A stretch of DNA of 59,110 nt from Candidatus Burkholderia humilis (GCA_001184405.1 LFMX01000028.1:1-59110); one strand, 5' to 3'. Shown: positions 1 to 10,019, counted from the stretch's first letter. The notes: generated from the letters alone by a model not told the origin. Program-made: numbers and translations.

Positions 1-462
<462 letters not shown>

Positions 463-467
463 TCGAC

Positions 468-1049
468 ATGACCCAATTCAAGCAAACCCCTTCGCAGACC
501 GTCGGCCCGTATTTTGCCTACGGCCTCGTGCCCGAGCAGTACAACTTCGATCTGAAGAGCCTGTTCACCCATTCGGCGGCGGATCGCGAAGTGCCGGGCG
601 AGCATATTTCGATCGTCGGCAATGTGTTCGATGCCGAAGGCAAGCCGATCAACGATGCGCTGATCGAAGTCGCGCAGGCCGATTCGACCGGCCGCTACGT
701 GCAATCGGTCGAGGAGGCGCGCGAGTCGGGCTTTCGCGGCTTTGCGCGCGTGGGCACTGGTACGGACCCGAAGCTGCGTTTTATCGTCGATACGGTGAAA
801 CCGGGCGCAACCGCCGATGATTCCGCGCCGCATCTCGATGTGATCGTGCTCATGCGCGGCATGCTGCTGCATTCCTACACGCGCATTTATTTTGACGATG
901 AAGCGGTGGCCAATGAGAAGGATACGGTGCTGCAGAGCGTGCCGGCGGAGCGGCGGCATACGTTGATCGCCAAGCGCGAAGCGGGCACGACGTATCGGTT
1001 CGATATTCATCTGCGCGGGACGGATGAGACGGTGTTTTTTGATCTTTAG
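468..1049 (+). CDS. pcaG: Protocatechuate 3,4-dioxygenase alpha subunit
   Basis: Intact 193-residue alpha subunit. It pairs with PcaH to open the protocatechuate ring intradiol, giving beta-carboxy-cis,cis-muconate in the cytoplasm. The start MTQFKQTPSQTVGPYFAYGL matches the family, in which TPSQTVGPY sits at the N-terminus and helps build the active site contributed by the alpha chain. ALIEVAQADSTGRYV and the ending RFDIHLRGTDETVFFDL are also characteristic. The ATG at 468 was chosen because it lies 5 bases after the pcaH stop; upstream codons in this frame belong to the damaged pcaH. The length is normal for PcaG. Because PcaH is broken, this subunit may have no working partner. Confidence 0.93.
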   Translation: MTQFKQTPSQTVGPYFAYGLVPEQYNFDLKSLFTHSAADREVPGEHISIVGNVFDAEGKPINDALIEVAQADSTGRYVQSVEEARESGFRGFARVGTGTDPKLRFIVDTVKPGATADDSAPHLDVIVLMRGMLLHSYTRIYFDDEAVANEKDTVLQSVPAERRHTLIAKREAGTTYRFDIHLRGTDETVFFDL

Positions 1050-1125
1050 TCTTTAGCTGCGCTTTGCTTGTGTTTGAGAACTTGGGCGTCTGGCGCTGAT
1101 ATAGTGTTAGATGACTTTTTCTTTT

Positions 1126-1440
1126 ATGTACATCATAACTGACGCTTCTACGCCTAGCCCTCTTTATGCCAAGTTGATTGGCGAGACCGCGCAGATTGGA
1201 TGGTCCGAGCTGGAGCGCTTTTTTGCGCAGGGAAAGCTCATTTGGGTTAAGGGCGATCTTGATCTTGTCAGCGTCGCGGAAACGGTCGCGAATGACGATA
1301 CCAAACAGGTCACGCAGTGGCTTTCTGCCGGACTCGTCGAGCGGATGCAGGCTGAGACTGCGGCTGATGTCGCGCGGGGGGATCCGGAGTTGTGGGCTGT
1401 AGTTGTATCTCCTTGGGTTTGTGTGCAGGAGCGGGGGTAG
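1126..1440 (+). CDS. DUF2288 family protein
   Basis: Small soluble protein of 104 residues (109 if the ATG at 1111 is used). It carries the DUF2288 pattern: an N-terminal KLIGETAQIGWSELERFFAQ, a central LDLVSVAETVANDD, and a C-terminal RGDPELWAVVVSPWVCVQER. The function of this family is unknown. The second ATG, at 1126, fits the family start better. No partner gene overlaps it; pcaG ends 76 bases before its start. The reading frame is undamaged, unlike both flanking loci. Confidence 0.72.
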   Translation: MYIITDASTPSPLYAKLIGETAQIGWSELERFFAQGKLIWVKGDLDLVSVAETVANDDTKQVTQWLSAGLVERMQAETAADVARGDPELWAVVVSPWVCVQERG

Positions 1441-1452
1441 GGTTTGGTTGCT

Positions 1453-1507
1453 GTTTATTTTCTTGCTACTGAATAAAAGGCAAGAAACCAGCAGCAAGAA
1501 AATAAAC
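1453..1507. repeat. Perfect 15-bp inverted repeat in an intergenic stretch
   Basis: The arms at 1453-1467 (GTTTATTTTCTTGCT) and 1493-1507 are exact reverse complements separated by 25 bases. The AT-rich arms contrast with the surrounding GC-rich DNA. The element sits between the DUF2288 gene and the convergent AI-2E permease remnant. It could be a bidirectional terminator or a dispersed intergenic repeat. The rest of 1441-1617 shows nothing recognisable. Confidence 0.6.
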
Positions 1508-1617
1508 GACGCTCCCTCAGCCCAAGCGCAGCTTGAGAAGCCAAAGCTAAGCACCGGCATCAAGTGCAACGTTAAGAAGCTGCTTTCTGTGCAACAGCAA
1601 AAAAACCCCCGACCAGT

Positions 1618-2738
1618 TCACCGTGACCGCACGGAATCACCCTTAAACCCCGGCCCCCGCTCCACAACCCAATCCGTCCAAAGCACAACAAGAATCGTCA
1701 TCAACGCCGGCCCGATAAAGAGCCCGATCAACCCAAACGTCTCTGCCCCGCCAAGAATCCCGAACAGCACGAGCAAAAACGGCAATCGCGCCGACCCGCC
1801 GATCAACACCGGCCGCACAAAGTGCTCCGCGATAAACACAACAATCATCCCGAACGCCGCAACGCAAATCGCCGCAACCATCGAACCCTGCGCGAACAGC
1901 CACAACGCCGATCCGAGAAACACGATCGGCGCACAAAACGGCAGCATGGCGGCCACCGCCGTCAGCATCCCGAGCAAGGTCGCATGCGGCACGCCCGTCA
2001 CCGCATACGCAACGCCCAAGAGCACCCCCTCGCCCATGCCGACGACGACCAGCCTGACCACAGTGCTGCGCACCGATTCCGCCATCCGCCGCACAAGCGC
2101 CGCACCATCGGCGCCAAACGCGCGACGCGAACCCGCAAGCAATTGCGGCCCGAGCCTCGTGCCCGCCTGAAACATGAAAAACAGCGTCATCAGCATGAAA
2201 CCGAAGATGACGAAGCCATGCACCACGCGTCCGCCGAAGTGACGCGTCATCGCGCCACCGTCGCGCTATGCAGATTCTTCATCGCCGGCAACGACTCCAG
2301 CGGCGTCGACAGATTGTCCTGCCACCAGTGCGACACCTGCTGCGAGCCGACAGGCAAATGCCCGACGATCGACGGCACCGGAATGCCTTCGCGCAGCACT
2401 TCGTGAAACCAGTGAACCATGTCGTGCGCTTCGCTGATCGCCTGCGCCGCGACGATCGCAAACGGCACCACGAACAGCAGCCCCAGCGCCACCGTCAGCG
2501 CAAACGCGAGCAAGGTATTGCGTCGATGAAACAGCGGCCTCCGTTCCAGCCAGCCGAACGCGGGCCACAACGCAATGGCGATCACGATCGCCCATACGAC
2601 GGCCGGAATGAACGTGCGCGCCGTATAGAGCGCGACCAGCACCAGCACTGCGTACAGCGCCGCCGATGCCACGCGCTGAAGTCTCGGCACGCGATCAGTC
2701 GATTCGGTGGGCCAAGGGTCGCGAGGCGCAATGGGCAT
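1618..2738 (-). pseudogene. AI-2E family transporter (PerM-like), frameshifted
   Basis: Polytopic inner-membrane protein of the AI-2E/PerM family, whose members export small molecules or ions. Two reading frames meet at 2247-2250: the first half stops at TGA and the second begins at the overlapping ATG, together about 375 residues, the usual family length. The N-terminal half has helices such as AVVWAIVIAIALWPAFGWL. The C-terminal half holds the conserved GVLLGVAYAVTGVPHATLLG and the terminal LIGLFIGPALMTI, both typical of the family. A one-base indel at the join is the likely cause. The start is uncertain; the ATG at 2738 is preceded by AAGG, while an upstream ATG at 2786 would add 16 residues. 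Confidence 0.8.
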
Positions 2739-2881
2739 GGGCTGAAACCTTGTGTTGTTGTACGTGAAAGCAGAGCCGAAGGACAAACGTAAGCGCAGGA
2801 ATCATTTCACTTCGGTCATGCCGTACCAGAATGTTCTTAGCGATGTCGCGCGGCGTCATCCCTATTAATCGTAGCTCAGTA

Positions 2882-2911
2882 TCTACGTAAGGAAACTCTA
2901 CGTAAGGAAAC
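2882..2911 (+). repeat. 15-bp perfect tandem duplication containing the Shine-Dalgarno sequence
   Basis: TCTACGTAAGGAAAC occurs twice in direct succession (2882-2896 and 2897-2911), immediately before the ATG at 2915. The AAGGAAA within the unit is a plausible ribosome-binding site, so the duplication gives the OmpA-like gene two. The second copy lies at the better distance from the ATG. Confidence 0.85.
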
Positions 2912-2914
2912 GGC

Positions 2915-3440
2915 ATGGCGTCGAGAGCTTGGGAGAAGATCGTTGCAGCGGGCGCTTGCATCACCTTGATGGCAGCGTGTTCGTCGGGACTGAACCGGGC
3001 GAAGGAAGAGCAACTGAACGCGCAATACGGCATCACCGTGCTGCAAGTCAAAGGCGGCGTGGAAATGCGTCTGCCCAAAACGCCTCTTTTCGATACCGAC
3101 GAGTTCATCATCCGCCCGGACAGCATGCGCACGCTCGATCGCGCCGCCGAAGTGCTCAAGCGCAGCATGCGGCCGATTCTGATCGAAGGTCACACGGATA
3201 ACGAAGGTTCGCTGGCATATAATCGGAGCTTGTCGATCGCGCGCGGATGCGGTCCCGAAGGCGCTGATCTCGCGCGGCGTGCCAGCGGCGCGCATCACGA
3301 CGCAAGGCATGGCGTATTTGCGGCCGATCGCCAGCAATGCGAGCCCGCAAGGCCGCATGATGAACCGGCGCGTGGAAATCCTTGTGCGCGCCGAGAAGGA
3401 AGATACGCTGCTCGGCACGCCGAAGAAAACGAGTCGCTAG
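2915..3440 (+). pseudogene. OmpA-family peptidoglycan-binding lipoprotein, frameshifted
   Basis: Outer-membrane lipoprotein with a C-terminal OmpA domain that would tether to peptidoglycan. The N-terminus ACITLMAACSSG is a lipobox-type signal peptide. The OmpA domain follows with FDTDEFIIRPDSMRTLDRAA and ILIEGHTDNEGSLAYNRSLS, the diaminopimelate-binding TD-N motif. Near 3240 a one-base indel shifts the frame; the expected continuation (KALISRGVPAARITTQGMAY, then NRRVEILVRA) is read in a second frame to the TAG at 3438-3440. Without the shift the protein would be about 175 residues. It converges with liuD, sharing the CTAG at 3437-3440. Confidence 0.85.
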
Positions 3441-5437
3441 GCGGGCTGAGCCGCTTCGAGCACGAGCAGTTGCGAGCCATCGGCCACCTGATCACCGACA
3501 CCGAACAGAATCTCGCCGATCTTTCCCGCCGATGGCGCCACGATCGTGTGCTCCATCTTCATTGCTTCCATCACCATCAGCGGCGCGCCCTTGTCCACGC
3601 TCGCGCCCGCTTCCACCAGCACCGCGATCACCTTGCCGGGCATCGGCGCGGTCAGGCGTCCTTCCTGTTCGGCATCGCCTGCGTGGGCCATCAGGTTTTG
3701 CCATTCGAACGCGAAAGTCGCGCCTTCGAGGAAGACGTGGAAGACATCGCCATCGGTGAAAACGTGGCCTTTGATCAGCGATTCATCCAGCCGCACCGCG
3801 AACGATGTCTCGCCGCGATGCGACCATTCAAAGCGCACGCGCTTGCCATCGCCGAACGACAAATGCTGCTCGCCGTTCTTCGTGTAGACAGCCTTCAGCG
3901 CATCGTCCGATCCGGCCGCGCGCCAGTTCAGATCCTGACTGTAGCCGCCCGCCATGCGCCAGTGCGACAGCGCGTCCCACGGGGAATGGCCGTGCGCTTC
4001 GCCGCCTTCGCGCGTGAGCAGCGCGGCGCACGCAAGTACGAGCGCCTTGTCGCGCGATACCGATGACGGCGCGAACAACGCATCGTGATGACGCTCGATG
4101 AGTCCCGTATCCAGATCGCCCGATGCAAACGGCTCGCTCTTCACGATCCGCTGCAGAAACTCCACGTTCGTATGCAAGCCGACGATCTCGCATTCGGCCA
4201 GCGCGCGCGCCATGCGGGCGAGCGCATCGCGACGGTCGCGGCCGTGCACGATCAGCTTGGCGATCATCGGATCGTAGAACGGCGTGATCGAATCGCCTTG
4301 ACGCACGCCGCTGTCCACGCGCACATCGCCGTCGATCGTGAATTCCACCGCATGCGGCATCTGCAAATGCTTGAGCGTGCCCGTCGATGGCAAAAAGTCG
4401 CGCGACGGATTTTCCGCGTAAATGCGCGCCTCGATCACGTGACCGTGCACTTTCAATTGGCCCTGATTCAGCGGCAACGTCTCGCCCGCCGCCACGCGCA
4501 ATTGCCACTCGACAAGATCAAGTCCCGTGACCATTTCCGTCACCGGATGCTCGACCTGCAAGCGCGTGTTCATCTCCATGAAGTAGAACTGGCCGTCCTG
4601 CGTCATGATGAACTCGACCGTGCCCGCACCGACGTAATTCACGGCGCGCACGGCGGCCACCGCGGCTTCGCCCATCGCGCGGCGGGTTTCGTCGCTCAAG
4701 CCGGGCGCGGGTGCTTCTTCAAGCACTTTCTGATGCCGCCGCTGCACGGAACAATCGCGATCGAACAGATACACCGCGTTGCCGTGTTTATCGGCGAAAA
4801 CCTGCACTTCGACGTGACGCGGACGCAGCAAATACTTTTCGATCAGCACGCGATCGTTGCCAAAACTCGACGCTGCCTCACGCTTGCACGACGCCAGCGC
4901 CGCCGCGAAATCTTCACTGCGTTCGACCACGCGCATGCCCTTGCCGCCACCACCCGCGCTCGCCTTCAGCAACACCGGATAACCGATGCCGTCCGCTTCG
5001 TACTGCAGCAACGCCGCGTCCTGATCCTCGCCGTGATAGCCGGGCACGAGCGGCACGGATGCGGATTGCATCAGCGCTTTGGCGGCGGCTTTGGAACCCA
5101 TCGCGCGAATCGCTTCGACCGGCGGCCCGATGAATTCGATGCCCGCTTCTTCGCACGCGTTCGAAAATGCTTCGTTTTCCGAAAGAAATCCGTAACCCGG
5201 ATGCACGGCCTGCGCACCGGTTTCCTTCGCCGCTTGCACGATGCGCTCGATGCGCAAGTAACTTTCCGATGCCGCCGAGCCGCCGACATGCACGGCTTCA
5301 TCGCAGACATCGACGTGTTTGGCTTTTGCGTCCGCATCTGAATAGATGGCGACGCTGCCGATATTCAGATGCTTCGCCGTCGCCGCCACGCGGCACGCGA
5401 TCTCGCCCCGATTAGCAATCAGTATCTTGTTGAACAT
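3437..5437 (-). CDS. liuD: 3-methylcrotonyl-CoA carboxylase, biotin-carboxylase/carrier (alpha) subunit
   Basis: Intact 666-residue subunit. It carboxylates its own biotin with ATP and bicarbonate, for LiuB to pass the carboxyl group to 3-methylcrotonyl-CoA in leucine breakdown. The N-terminus MFNKILIANRGEIACRVAAT is the biotin-carboxylase fold; ASAGGGGKGMRVV is the ATP-grasp glycine loop; VQRRHQKVLEEAPAP and MNTRLQVEHPVTE are core carboxylase motifs. The C-terminal carrier domain has EAMKMEHTIV with the biotinylated lysine at about residue 627. It starts 4 bases after the liuB stop, so translation is probably coupled. A propionyl- or acetyl-CoA carboxylase role is the alternative, but the liuB and liuA neighbours argue for methylcrotonyl-CoA. 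Confidence 0.93.
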   Translation of the reverse strand: MFNKILIANRGEIACRVAATAKHLNIGSVAIYSDADAKAKHVDVCDEAVHVGGSAASESYLRIERIVQAAKETGAQAVHPGYGFLSENEAFSNACEEAGIEFIGPPVEAIRAMGSKAAAKALMQSASVPLVPGYHGEDQDAALLQYEADGIGYPVLLKASAGGGGKGMRVVERSEDFAAALASCKREAASSFGNDRVLIEKYLLRPRHVEVQVFADKHGNAVYLFDRDCSVQRRHQKVLEEAPAPGLSDETRRAMGEAAVAAVRAVNYVGAGTVEFIMTQDGQFYFMEMNTRLQVEHPVTEMVTGLDLVEWQLRVAAGETLPLNQGQLKVHGHVIEARIYAENPSRDFLPSTGTLKHLQMPHAVEFTIDGDVRVDSGVRQGDSITPFYDPMIAKLIVHGRDRRDALARMARALAECEIVGLHTNVEFLQRIVKSEPFASGDLDTGLIERHHDALFAPSSVSRDKALVLACAALLTREGGEAHGHSPWDALSHWRMAGGYSQDLNWRAAGSDDALKAVYTKNGEQHLSFGDGKRVRFEWSHRGETSFAVRLDESLIKGHVFTDGDVFHVFLEGATFAFEWQNLMAHAGDAEQEGRLTAPMPGKVIAVLVEAGASVDKGAPLMVMEAMKMEHTIVAPSAGKIGEILFGVGDQVADGSQLLVLEAAQPA

Positions 5438-5441
5438 AGCG

Positions 5442-7049
5442 TTACATCCGGAAAATGCCGAAGCGCGTATCTTCGATCGGCGCGTTCATCGTCGCGGCCA
5501 AACCCAAACCGAGCACGTCGCGCGTTTGCGCGGGATCGATCACGCCGTCATCCCACAAGCGCGCGCTCGCGTAATACGGATGCCCTTGCGCTTCGTATTG
5601 ATCGCGGATCGGCGCCTTGAACGCTTCCTCGTCTTCCTTCGACCACGCATCGCCTTTCTTTTCGATGCCATCGCGCCGCACCGTCGCGAGCACGGACGCG
5701 GCTTGCTCGCCGCCCATCACGGAGATGCGCGCGTTCGGCCACATCCACAGAAAGCGCGGTGAATACGCGCGCCCGCACATGCCGTAATTGCCCGCGCCGA
5801 ACGATCCGCCGATGATCACCGTGAACTTCGGCACCTTCGCCGTCGCGACGGCCGTCACCATCTTCGCGCCGTTACGCGCGATGCCTTCGTTCTCATACTT
5901 GCTCCCGACCATGAAGCCCGTGATGTTCTGCAAAAACACGAGCGGAATCTTGCGCTGACAGCATAGTTCGATGAAATGCGCGCCCTTCAACGCGGACTCG
6001 CTGAACAAAATACCGTTATTCGCGATGATGTTGACCGGATGCCCCCAGATATGCGCGAAGCCACAAACGAGCGTGGTGCCGTAGCGCGCCTTGAATTCGT
6101 CGAAAGCGGAATCGTCGACGATACGCGCGATCACTTCGCGCACATCGAAGGGCTTGCGCGTATCGACGGGAATCACGCCGTAGACGCTTTGCGGATCGTG
6201 GCGCGGCGGCAGAGGCTCACGCAACGCGAGCGGCGGCGTTTTCACGCGATTCAGATTGCCGACGATACTGCGCGCAATGCCGAGCGCATGCGCATCGTTT
6301 TGCGCGAGATGATCGGCGACGCCGGACAGACGCGTGTGCACATCGCCGCCGCCCAAGTCTTCGGCGCTGACTTCTTCGCCCGTCGCGGCTTTCACCAGCG
6401 GCGGACCGCCGAGAAAAATCGTGCCCTGATTCTTCACGATGATCGATTCATCGCTCATCGCCGGAACATACGCGCCGCCCGCCGTGCACGAACCCATAAC
6501 GACTGCGATTTGCGCAATGCCCTGCGCCGACATGTTCGCCTGGTTGTAAAAGATGCGGCCGAAGTGATCGCGGTCCGGAAAGACATCGTCCTGATTCGGC
6601 AGGTTCGCGCCGCCGGAATCGACGAGATACACGCACGGCAAGCGGTTCTGCTCCGCGATTTCCTGCGCGCGCAAGTGCTTTTTCACCGTCACCGGATAGT
6701 ACGTGCCGCCTTTCACGGTCGCGTCGTTGCAGACGATCACGCACTCCTGCCCCGCAATGCGCCCGATGCCGGTGATGATGCCTGCGCCGGGTGCATCGTC
6801 GTTATACATGCCGTAGGCGGCCAGTTGCGACAACTCCAGAAACGGCGTGCCCGGATCCAGCAATTGCGCGATGCGATCGCGCGGCAGCAGCTTGTTGCGC
6901 GACACGTGTTTATCGCGCGCCGCCCGCCCGCCGCCTTCCGCGAGCTTCGCGACCTTGTCCTTCAGATCCGCGACGAGCGCCTCCAGCGCCGCCGCATTCG
7001 CGCGAAACTCTTCGCCGCGCGGATTCAGCTTCGATTCGATGATCGCCAT
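5442..7049 (-). CDS. liuB: 3-methylcrotonyl-CoA carboxylase, carboxyltransferase (beta) subunit
   Basis: Intact 535-residue carboxyltransferase. It moves the carboxyl group from LiuD biotin to 3-methylcrotonyl-CoA, giving 3-methylglutaconyl-CoA. Family landmarks include [20 protein letters not shown] near residue 80, [19 protein letters not shown], and [17 protein letters not shown] of the N-terminal carboxyltransferase half. The C-terminal half has [19 protein letters not shown] and [18 protein letters not shown]. The length matches the family. It begins 12 bases after the liuA stop and ends 4 bases before liuD, so the three genes form one operon. Confidence 0.95.
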   Translation of the reverse strand: MAIIESKLNPRGEEFRANAAALEALVADLKDKVAKLAEGGGRAARDKHVSRNKLLPRDRIAQLLDPGTPFLELSQLAAYGMYNDDAPGAGIITGIGRIAGQECVIVCNDATVKGGTYYPVTVKKHLRAQEIAEQNRLPCVYLVDSGGANLPNQDDVFPDRDHFGRIFYNQANMSAQGIAQIAVVMGSCTAGGAYVPAMSDESIIVKNQGTIFLGGPPLVKAATGEEVSAEDLGGGDVHTRLSGVADHLAQNDAHALGIARSIVGNLNRVKTPPLALREPLPPRHDPQSVYGVIPVDTRKPFDVREVIARIVDDSAFDEFKARYGTTLVCGFAHIWGHPVNIIANNGILFSESALKGAHFIELCCQRKIPLVFLQNITGFMVGSKYENEGIARNGAKMVTAVATAKVPKFTVIIGGSFGAGNYGMCGRAYSPRFLWMWPNARISVMGGEQAASVLATVRRDGIEKKGDAWSKEDEEAFKAPIRDQYEAQGHPYYASARLWDDGVIDPAQTRDVLGLGLAATMNAPIEDTRFGIFRM

Positions 7050-7061
7050 ATCGCGCGCCCT

Positions 7062-8243
7062 TTAAGCGGTTTCAGCGAAGAGTTCGCGGCCGATCAGCAT
7101 GCGGCGGATTTCGCTGGTGCCCGCGCCGATTTCGTAGAGCTTGGCATCGCGCCACAGACGGCCGACCGGGTACTCGTTGATGTAACCGTTGCCGCCGAGA
7201 ATCTGAATCGCTTCGCCGGCCATCCACGTGGCTTTTTCGGCGGTGTAGAGGATGACGCCCGCGCAGTCCTTGCGGACTTGACGCACATGATCGGAGCCGA
7301 GCGTATCGAGCTGACGGCCGACCGCGAACAGATACGCACGGCACGCTTGCAGCGTCGAATACATGTCCGCGACCTTGCACTGAATGAGCTGAAACTCGCC
7401 GATCGCCTGACCGAACTGCTCGCGATCATGGATATACGGCACGACCGAATCCATGCACGCGAGCATGATGCCCGTCGGCCCGCCCGCAAGCACGGCGCGT
7501 TCGTAATCGAGGCCGCTCATCAGCACTTTCGTGCCGCCGTTCAGTTGACCGAGAATGTTTTCCTTCGGCACTTCGACGTTCTCGAACACAAGTTCGGCCG
7601 TGTGCGAGCCGCGCATGCCGAGCTTGTCCAGCTTCTGCGCGACGGAAAAGCCCTTCATCCCTTTTTCGACGATGAACGCCGTAATGCCGCGCGCTCCCGC
7701 CTCGATGTCCGTCTTGGCATAAACGACGAGCGTGTCGCAATCCGGGCCGTTGGTGATCCACATTTTCGTGCCGTTGAGCACATAGTGATCGCCCTTTTCC
7801 ACGGCGCGCAGTTTCATGCTGACGACGTCCGATCCCGCGTTCGGCTCGCTCATGGCGAGTGCGCCGACGTGTTCGCCCGACACGAGCTTCGGCAAATACT
7901 TGCGCTTCTGCGCTTCCGTCCCATTGCGATGAATCTGGTTCACGCACAAGTTCGAGTGCGCGCCATACGACAACCCGACCGACGCCGATGCCCGCGAAAT
8001 CTCTTCCATCGCGACCATATGCGCGGTGTAGCCGAGATTCGCGCCGCCGTATTCTTCGGAAACCGTCATGCCGAGCACGCCGAGATCGCCGAATTTCTTC
8101 CAGAGGTCCATCGGAAACTGATCGGTATGATCGATTTCCGCGGCGCGCGGCGAGATTTCCTTCGACGCAAAGTTGACGAGCGTATCGCGCAACATGTCGA
8201 TGTCTTCGCCCAACGCGAAATTCAGGCCGGGTACGGTGCTCAT
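7062..8243 (-). CDS. liuA: Isovaleryl-CoA dehydrogenase
   Basis: Intact 393-residue FAD acyl-CoA dehydrogenase that oxidises isovaleryl-CoA to 3-methylcrotonyl-CoA, the first committed step of the pathway. [18 protein letters not shown] and [19 protein letters not shown] form the flavin and substrate site. [14 protein letters not shown] carries the catalytic base (Glu248), at the position specific to isovaleryl-CoA dehydrogenases. [20 protein letters not shown] is the C-terminal FAD motif. The ATG at 8243 was chosen because GGAGGAG lies just upstream; an upstream extension would cross the putative operator. It heads the liuA-liuB-liuD operon and is divergent from the TetR gene. Confidence 0.95.
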   Translation of the reverse strand: MSTVPGLNFALGEDIDMLRDTLVNFASKEISPRAAEIDHTDQFPMDLWKKFGDLGVLGMTVSEEYGGANLGYTAHMVAMEEISRASASVGLSYGAHSNLCVNQIHRNGTEAQKRKYLPKLVSGEHVGALAMSEPNAGSDVVSMKLRAVEKGDHYVLNGTKMWITNGPDCDTLVVYAKTDIEAGARGITAFIVEKGMKGFSVAQKLDKLGMRGSHTAELVFENVEVPKENILGQLNGGTKVLMSGLDYERAVLAGGPTGIMLACMDSVVPYIHDREQFGQAIGEFQLIQCKVADMYSTLQACRAYLFAVGRQLDTLGSDHVRQVRKDCAGVILYTAEKATWMAGEAIQILGGNGYINEYPVGRLWRDAKLYEIGAGTSEIRRMLIGRELFAETA

Positions 8244-8271
8244 GGATTCGTCTCCTCCAGATGCGATGTTT

Positions 8272-8284
8272 TGAGCGTCGCTCA
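8272..8284. promoter_or_regulatory. Palindromic putative operator in front of liuA
   Basis: TGAGCGTCGCTCA is a perfect inverted repeat with a single central base. It lies 29 bases upstream of the liuA ATG. A related copy is found at 8350-8362, and a half-site TTGAGCGT lies on the minus strand at about 8312-8319. The arrangement suggests binding by the divergently encoded TetR protein. This is inferred from symmetry and position only. Confidence 0.55.
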
Positions 8285-8349
8285 CAATCGATACGACGCC
8301 ATGATGCTGGACATTTCACGCTCAAATCGTCTAGCCGTCAATAGATTTT

Positions 8350-8362
8350 TGAGCTACGCTCA
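8350..8362. promoter_or_regulatory. Second putative operator, on the TetR-gene side
   Basis: TGAGCTACGCTCA has the same outer arms as the site at 8272-8284, with a 3-base centre. It lies 34 bases before the ATG of the TetR gene, where it would serve autoregulation. The spacing between the two sites is 78 bases from centre to centre. Confidence 0.5.
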
Positions 8363-8395
8363 CGTTTACTTCGCGCTTCCTCTTTTGAGCCCGTT

Positions 8396-9199
8396 ATGTC
8401 GTCACACACCGCCACCAGCCGCCGCACGCCCGCCGGGGTCAAATCGCAACAACGCGTGAAGGACATCCTGCAAGCCGGCCGCGATGTCTTCGCCGAAAAA
8501 GGCTATGACGCCGCGACGAGCGCGGAAATTGCGCAGCGCGCGGGCATCAGCGAGGCGACGGTGTTCAGCTATTTCAGCGGCAAGCGCGAGCTGTGCGCGC
8601 GCGTGATCGCGGACTGGTATGACGAAATCATCGATGCCTTCGAAAGCAGCCTGCCGCGCGACGGCTCGGTGCGTCAGCAATTCGCGTTTATCGTGCGCAC
8701 GCATCTGCGTCTGATGCTTGTCAATGGCACGGGGCTGTGTTCGCTCGTACTCTCCGAAGGCCGCACGAAACAGCACGATCTGTCCGACACGCTCACGGAA
8801 CTGCAACGCCGCTACACCGCCCCGCTGATGGACGTGCTCGCGCGCGGCCAGGCGCTCGGCCACGTGCGCAACGACGTGCCGCTGCGCCTGTTGCGCTCGC
8901 TCGTTTTCGGTCCGATGGAACACGTTCTGTGGGATGCGACGCTCGCCAGGCGTCGCCTGAGTCAGACTCAGATCGAGACGACGGCGAACGAACTGGTGGA
9001 AGTGTTGTGGTCCGCGCTGCAACCGCCGAACGCGCAACTGGCGGCGCTGGCGCAATTCAAACAGGATGTGGAAGAAGCGACGCGCCGGTTCGATGAGGCA
9101 TCGAACCGGCGGAATGAAGCGGCTTACTTTTTGATGAAACGCAGCGCGAAGCGCGCGAGTGCCGGCACAGTCGTCGGACGCAGAAGACGCGCGTCATAA
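8396..9199 (+). CDS. TetR/AcrR family transcriptional regulator, probable liu regulator
   Basis: DNA-binding repressor of up to 267 residues. The N-terminal helix-turn-helix lies at about residues 20-65: ILQAGRDVFAEKGYDAATS, then EIAQRAGISEATVFSYFSGK, a classic TetR motif. The ligand-binding part follows, with LRSLVFGPMEHVLWDATL. It is transcribed away from liuA across a 152-base promoter region that holds two matching inverted repeats, so it probably controls the liu operon, perhaps in response to an acyl-CoA. The last 25 residues or so are basic and low in complexity, and overlap the opposite gene by 76 bases. The true end may therefore be near 9115, with a lost or shifted stop. Confidence 0.85.
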   Translation: MSSHTATSRRTPAGVKSQQRVKDILQAGRDVFAEKGYDAATSAEIAQRAGISEATVFSYFSGKRELCARVIADWYDEIIDAFESSLPRDGSVRQQFAFIVRTHLRLMLVNGTGLCSLVLSEGRTKQHDLSDTLTELQRRYTAPLMDVLARGQALGHVRNDVPLRLLRSLVFGPMEHVLWDATLARRRLSQTQIETTANELVEVLWSALQPPNAQLAALAQFKQDVEEATRRFDEASNRRNEAAYFLMKRSAKRASAGTVVGRRRRAS

Positions 9200-10019
9200 C
9201 CGCCCATGCGGCGATCGTTTTCGCTCAGACAGAGTTGGATCAGCGAGCGCACGGAAACATCGCCCGCAACGGAGTCGCCGACATTCGCGGGGAAATTCGC
9301 GTCTTGCGCCGCGCCGCCTTTATCGAAACCTCTTGCGAGGAAATGCGGTCGCGAATCAGCGAGAACCACACGCTCGCGGTCTTCGCCAAAAACCACGGCT
9401 TGCGATACCACGGCAAACTGCGCCGATACCACGCCACCCAGTTCGCGAAAAACAGAATGTGCCGCGCTTCTTCCTGAATGACCGGCTCGAAAGTCTCGAC
9501 GAGCGCTTCCGGAAAATAGCCCGACGTGCGTGCCGCCTCGAACAGCCCGAACGCAAAGAAACTGTCGATGCACTCGCTATAGCCCGTCAGCATCCACGCA
9601 CGCAACGCATCCTTCGGCGCGAGATACGGCGGCTCCGGCGCGAGCTGAATGCTGTACGCCTCGACCAGTTTCGACAGCACGACCTTATGCCGCGCTTCCT
9701 CGCCGCCGTTCATGCGCAACGCGTCGCGCAGTTGCGGATCGTCGTGGGTTTCGGCGAAGGTCAGCACGCGAATCGGTGCACGCCCTTCCGTCTGCACCGC
9801 GATATCCCAGATCGGCAGCGAGGTCTCGCGCTTGAGCGCGGCCGGATCGAGCTTCGGCCAGTCGATGACAGCCGGTTTGTACGGATTGTGCGTGGTCAGC
9901 AGCATCTCGCAGAACATGCGCTTGTGAAGCGCCGAACCGATCGGAATTTTGCCTTCCGAACGGTATGTCCAGTGACGCATCACATGATCTGCTTCGACAG
10001 GTGTGAACGTGTCCGACAT
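9124..10019 (-). pseudogene. Ferritin-like di-iron family protein, frameshifted near the 3' end
   Basis: Protein of about 298 residues that I recognise only as ferritin-like. Two EEARH motifs (GGEEARHKVVLSKL and IQEEARHILFFANWVAWYRR) are spaced as in four-helix di-iron carboxylate proteins and would supply metal ligands. WMLTGYSECIDSFFAFGLFE lies between them. The first 220 or so codons read cleanly from the ATG at 10019. Near 9325 the frame shifts, and the expected tail (ANFPANVGDSVAGDVSVRSL, ending LARFALRFIKK) is read in another frame to 9124. The substrate is unknown. The gene is convergent with the TetR gene and overlaps its 3' end. Confidence 0.65.

Noticed and set aside
5976..8459. An 827-codon open frame on the plus strand, and several other long frames antisense to liuD, catalase and the kinase.
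   Set aside because: They lie opposite clear genes with conserved motifs and have the Arg/His-rich composition expected of shadow frames in GC-rich DNA.
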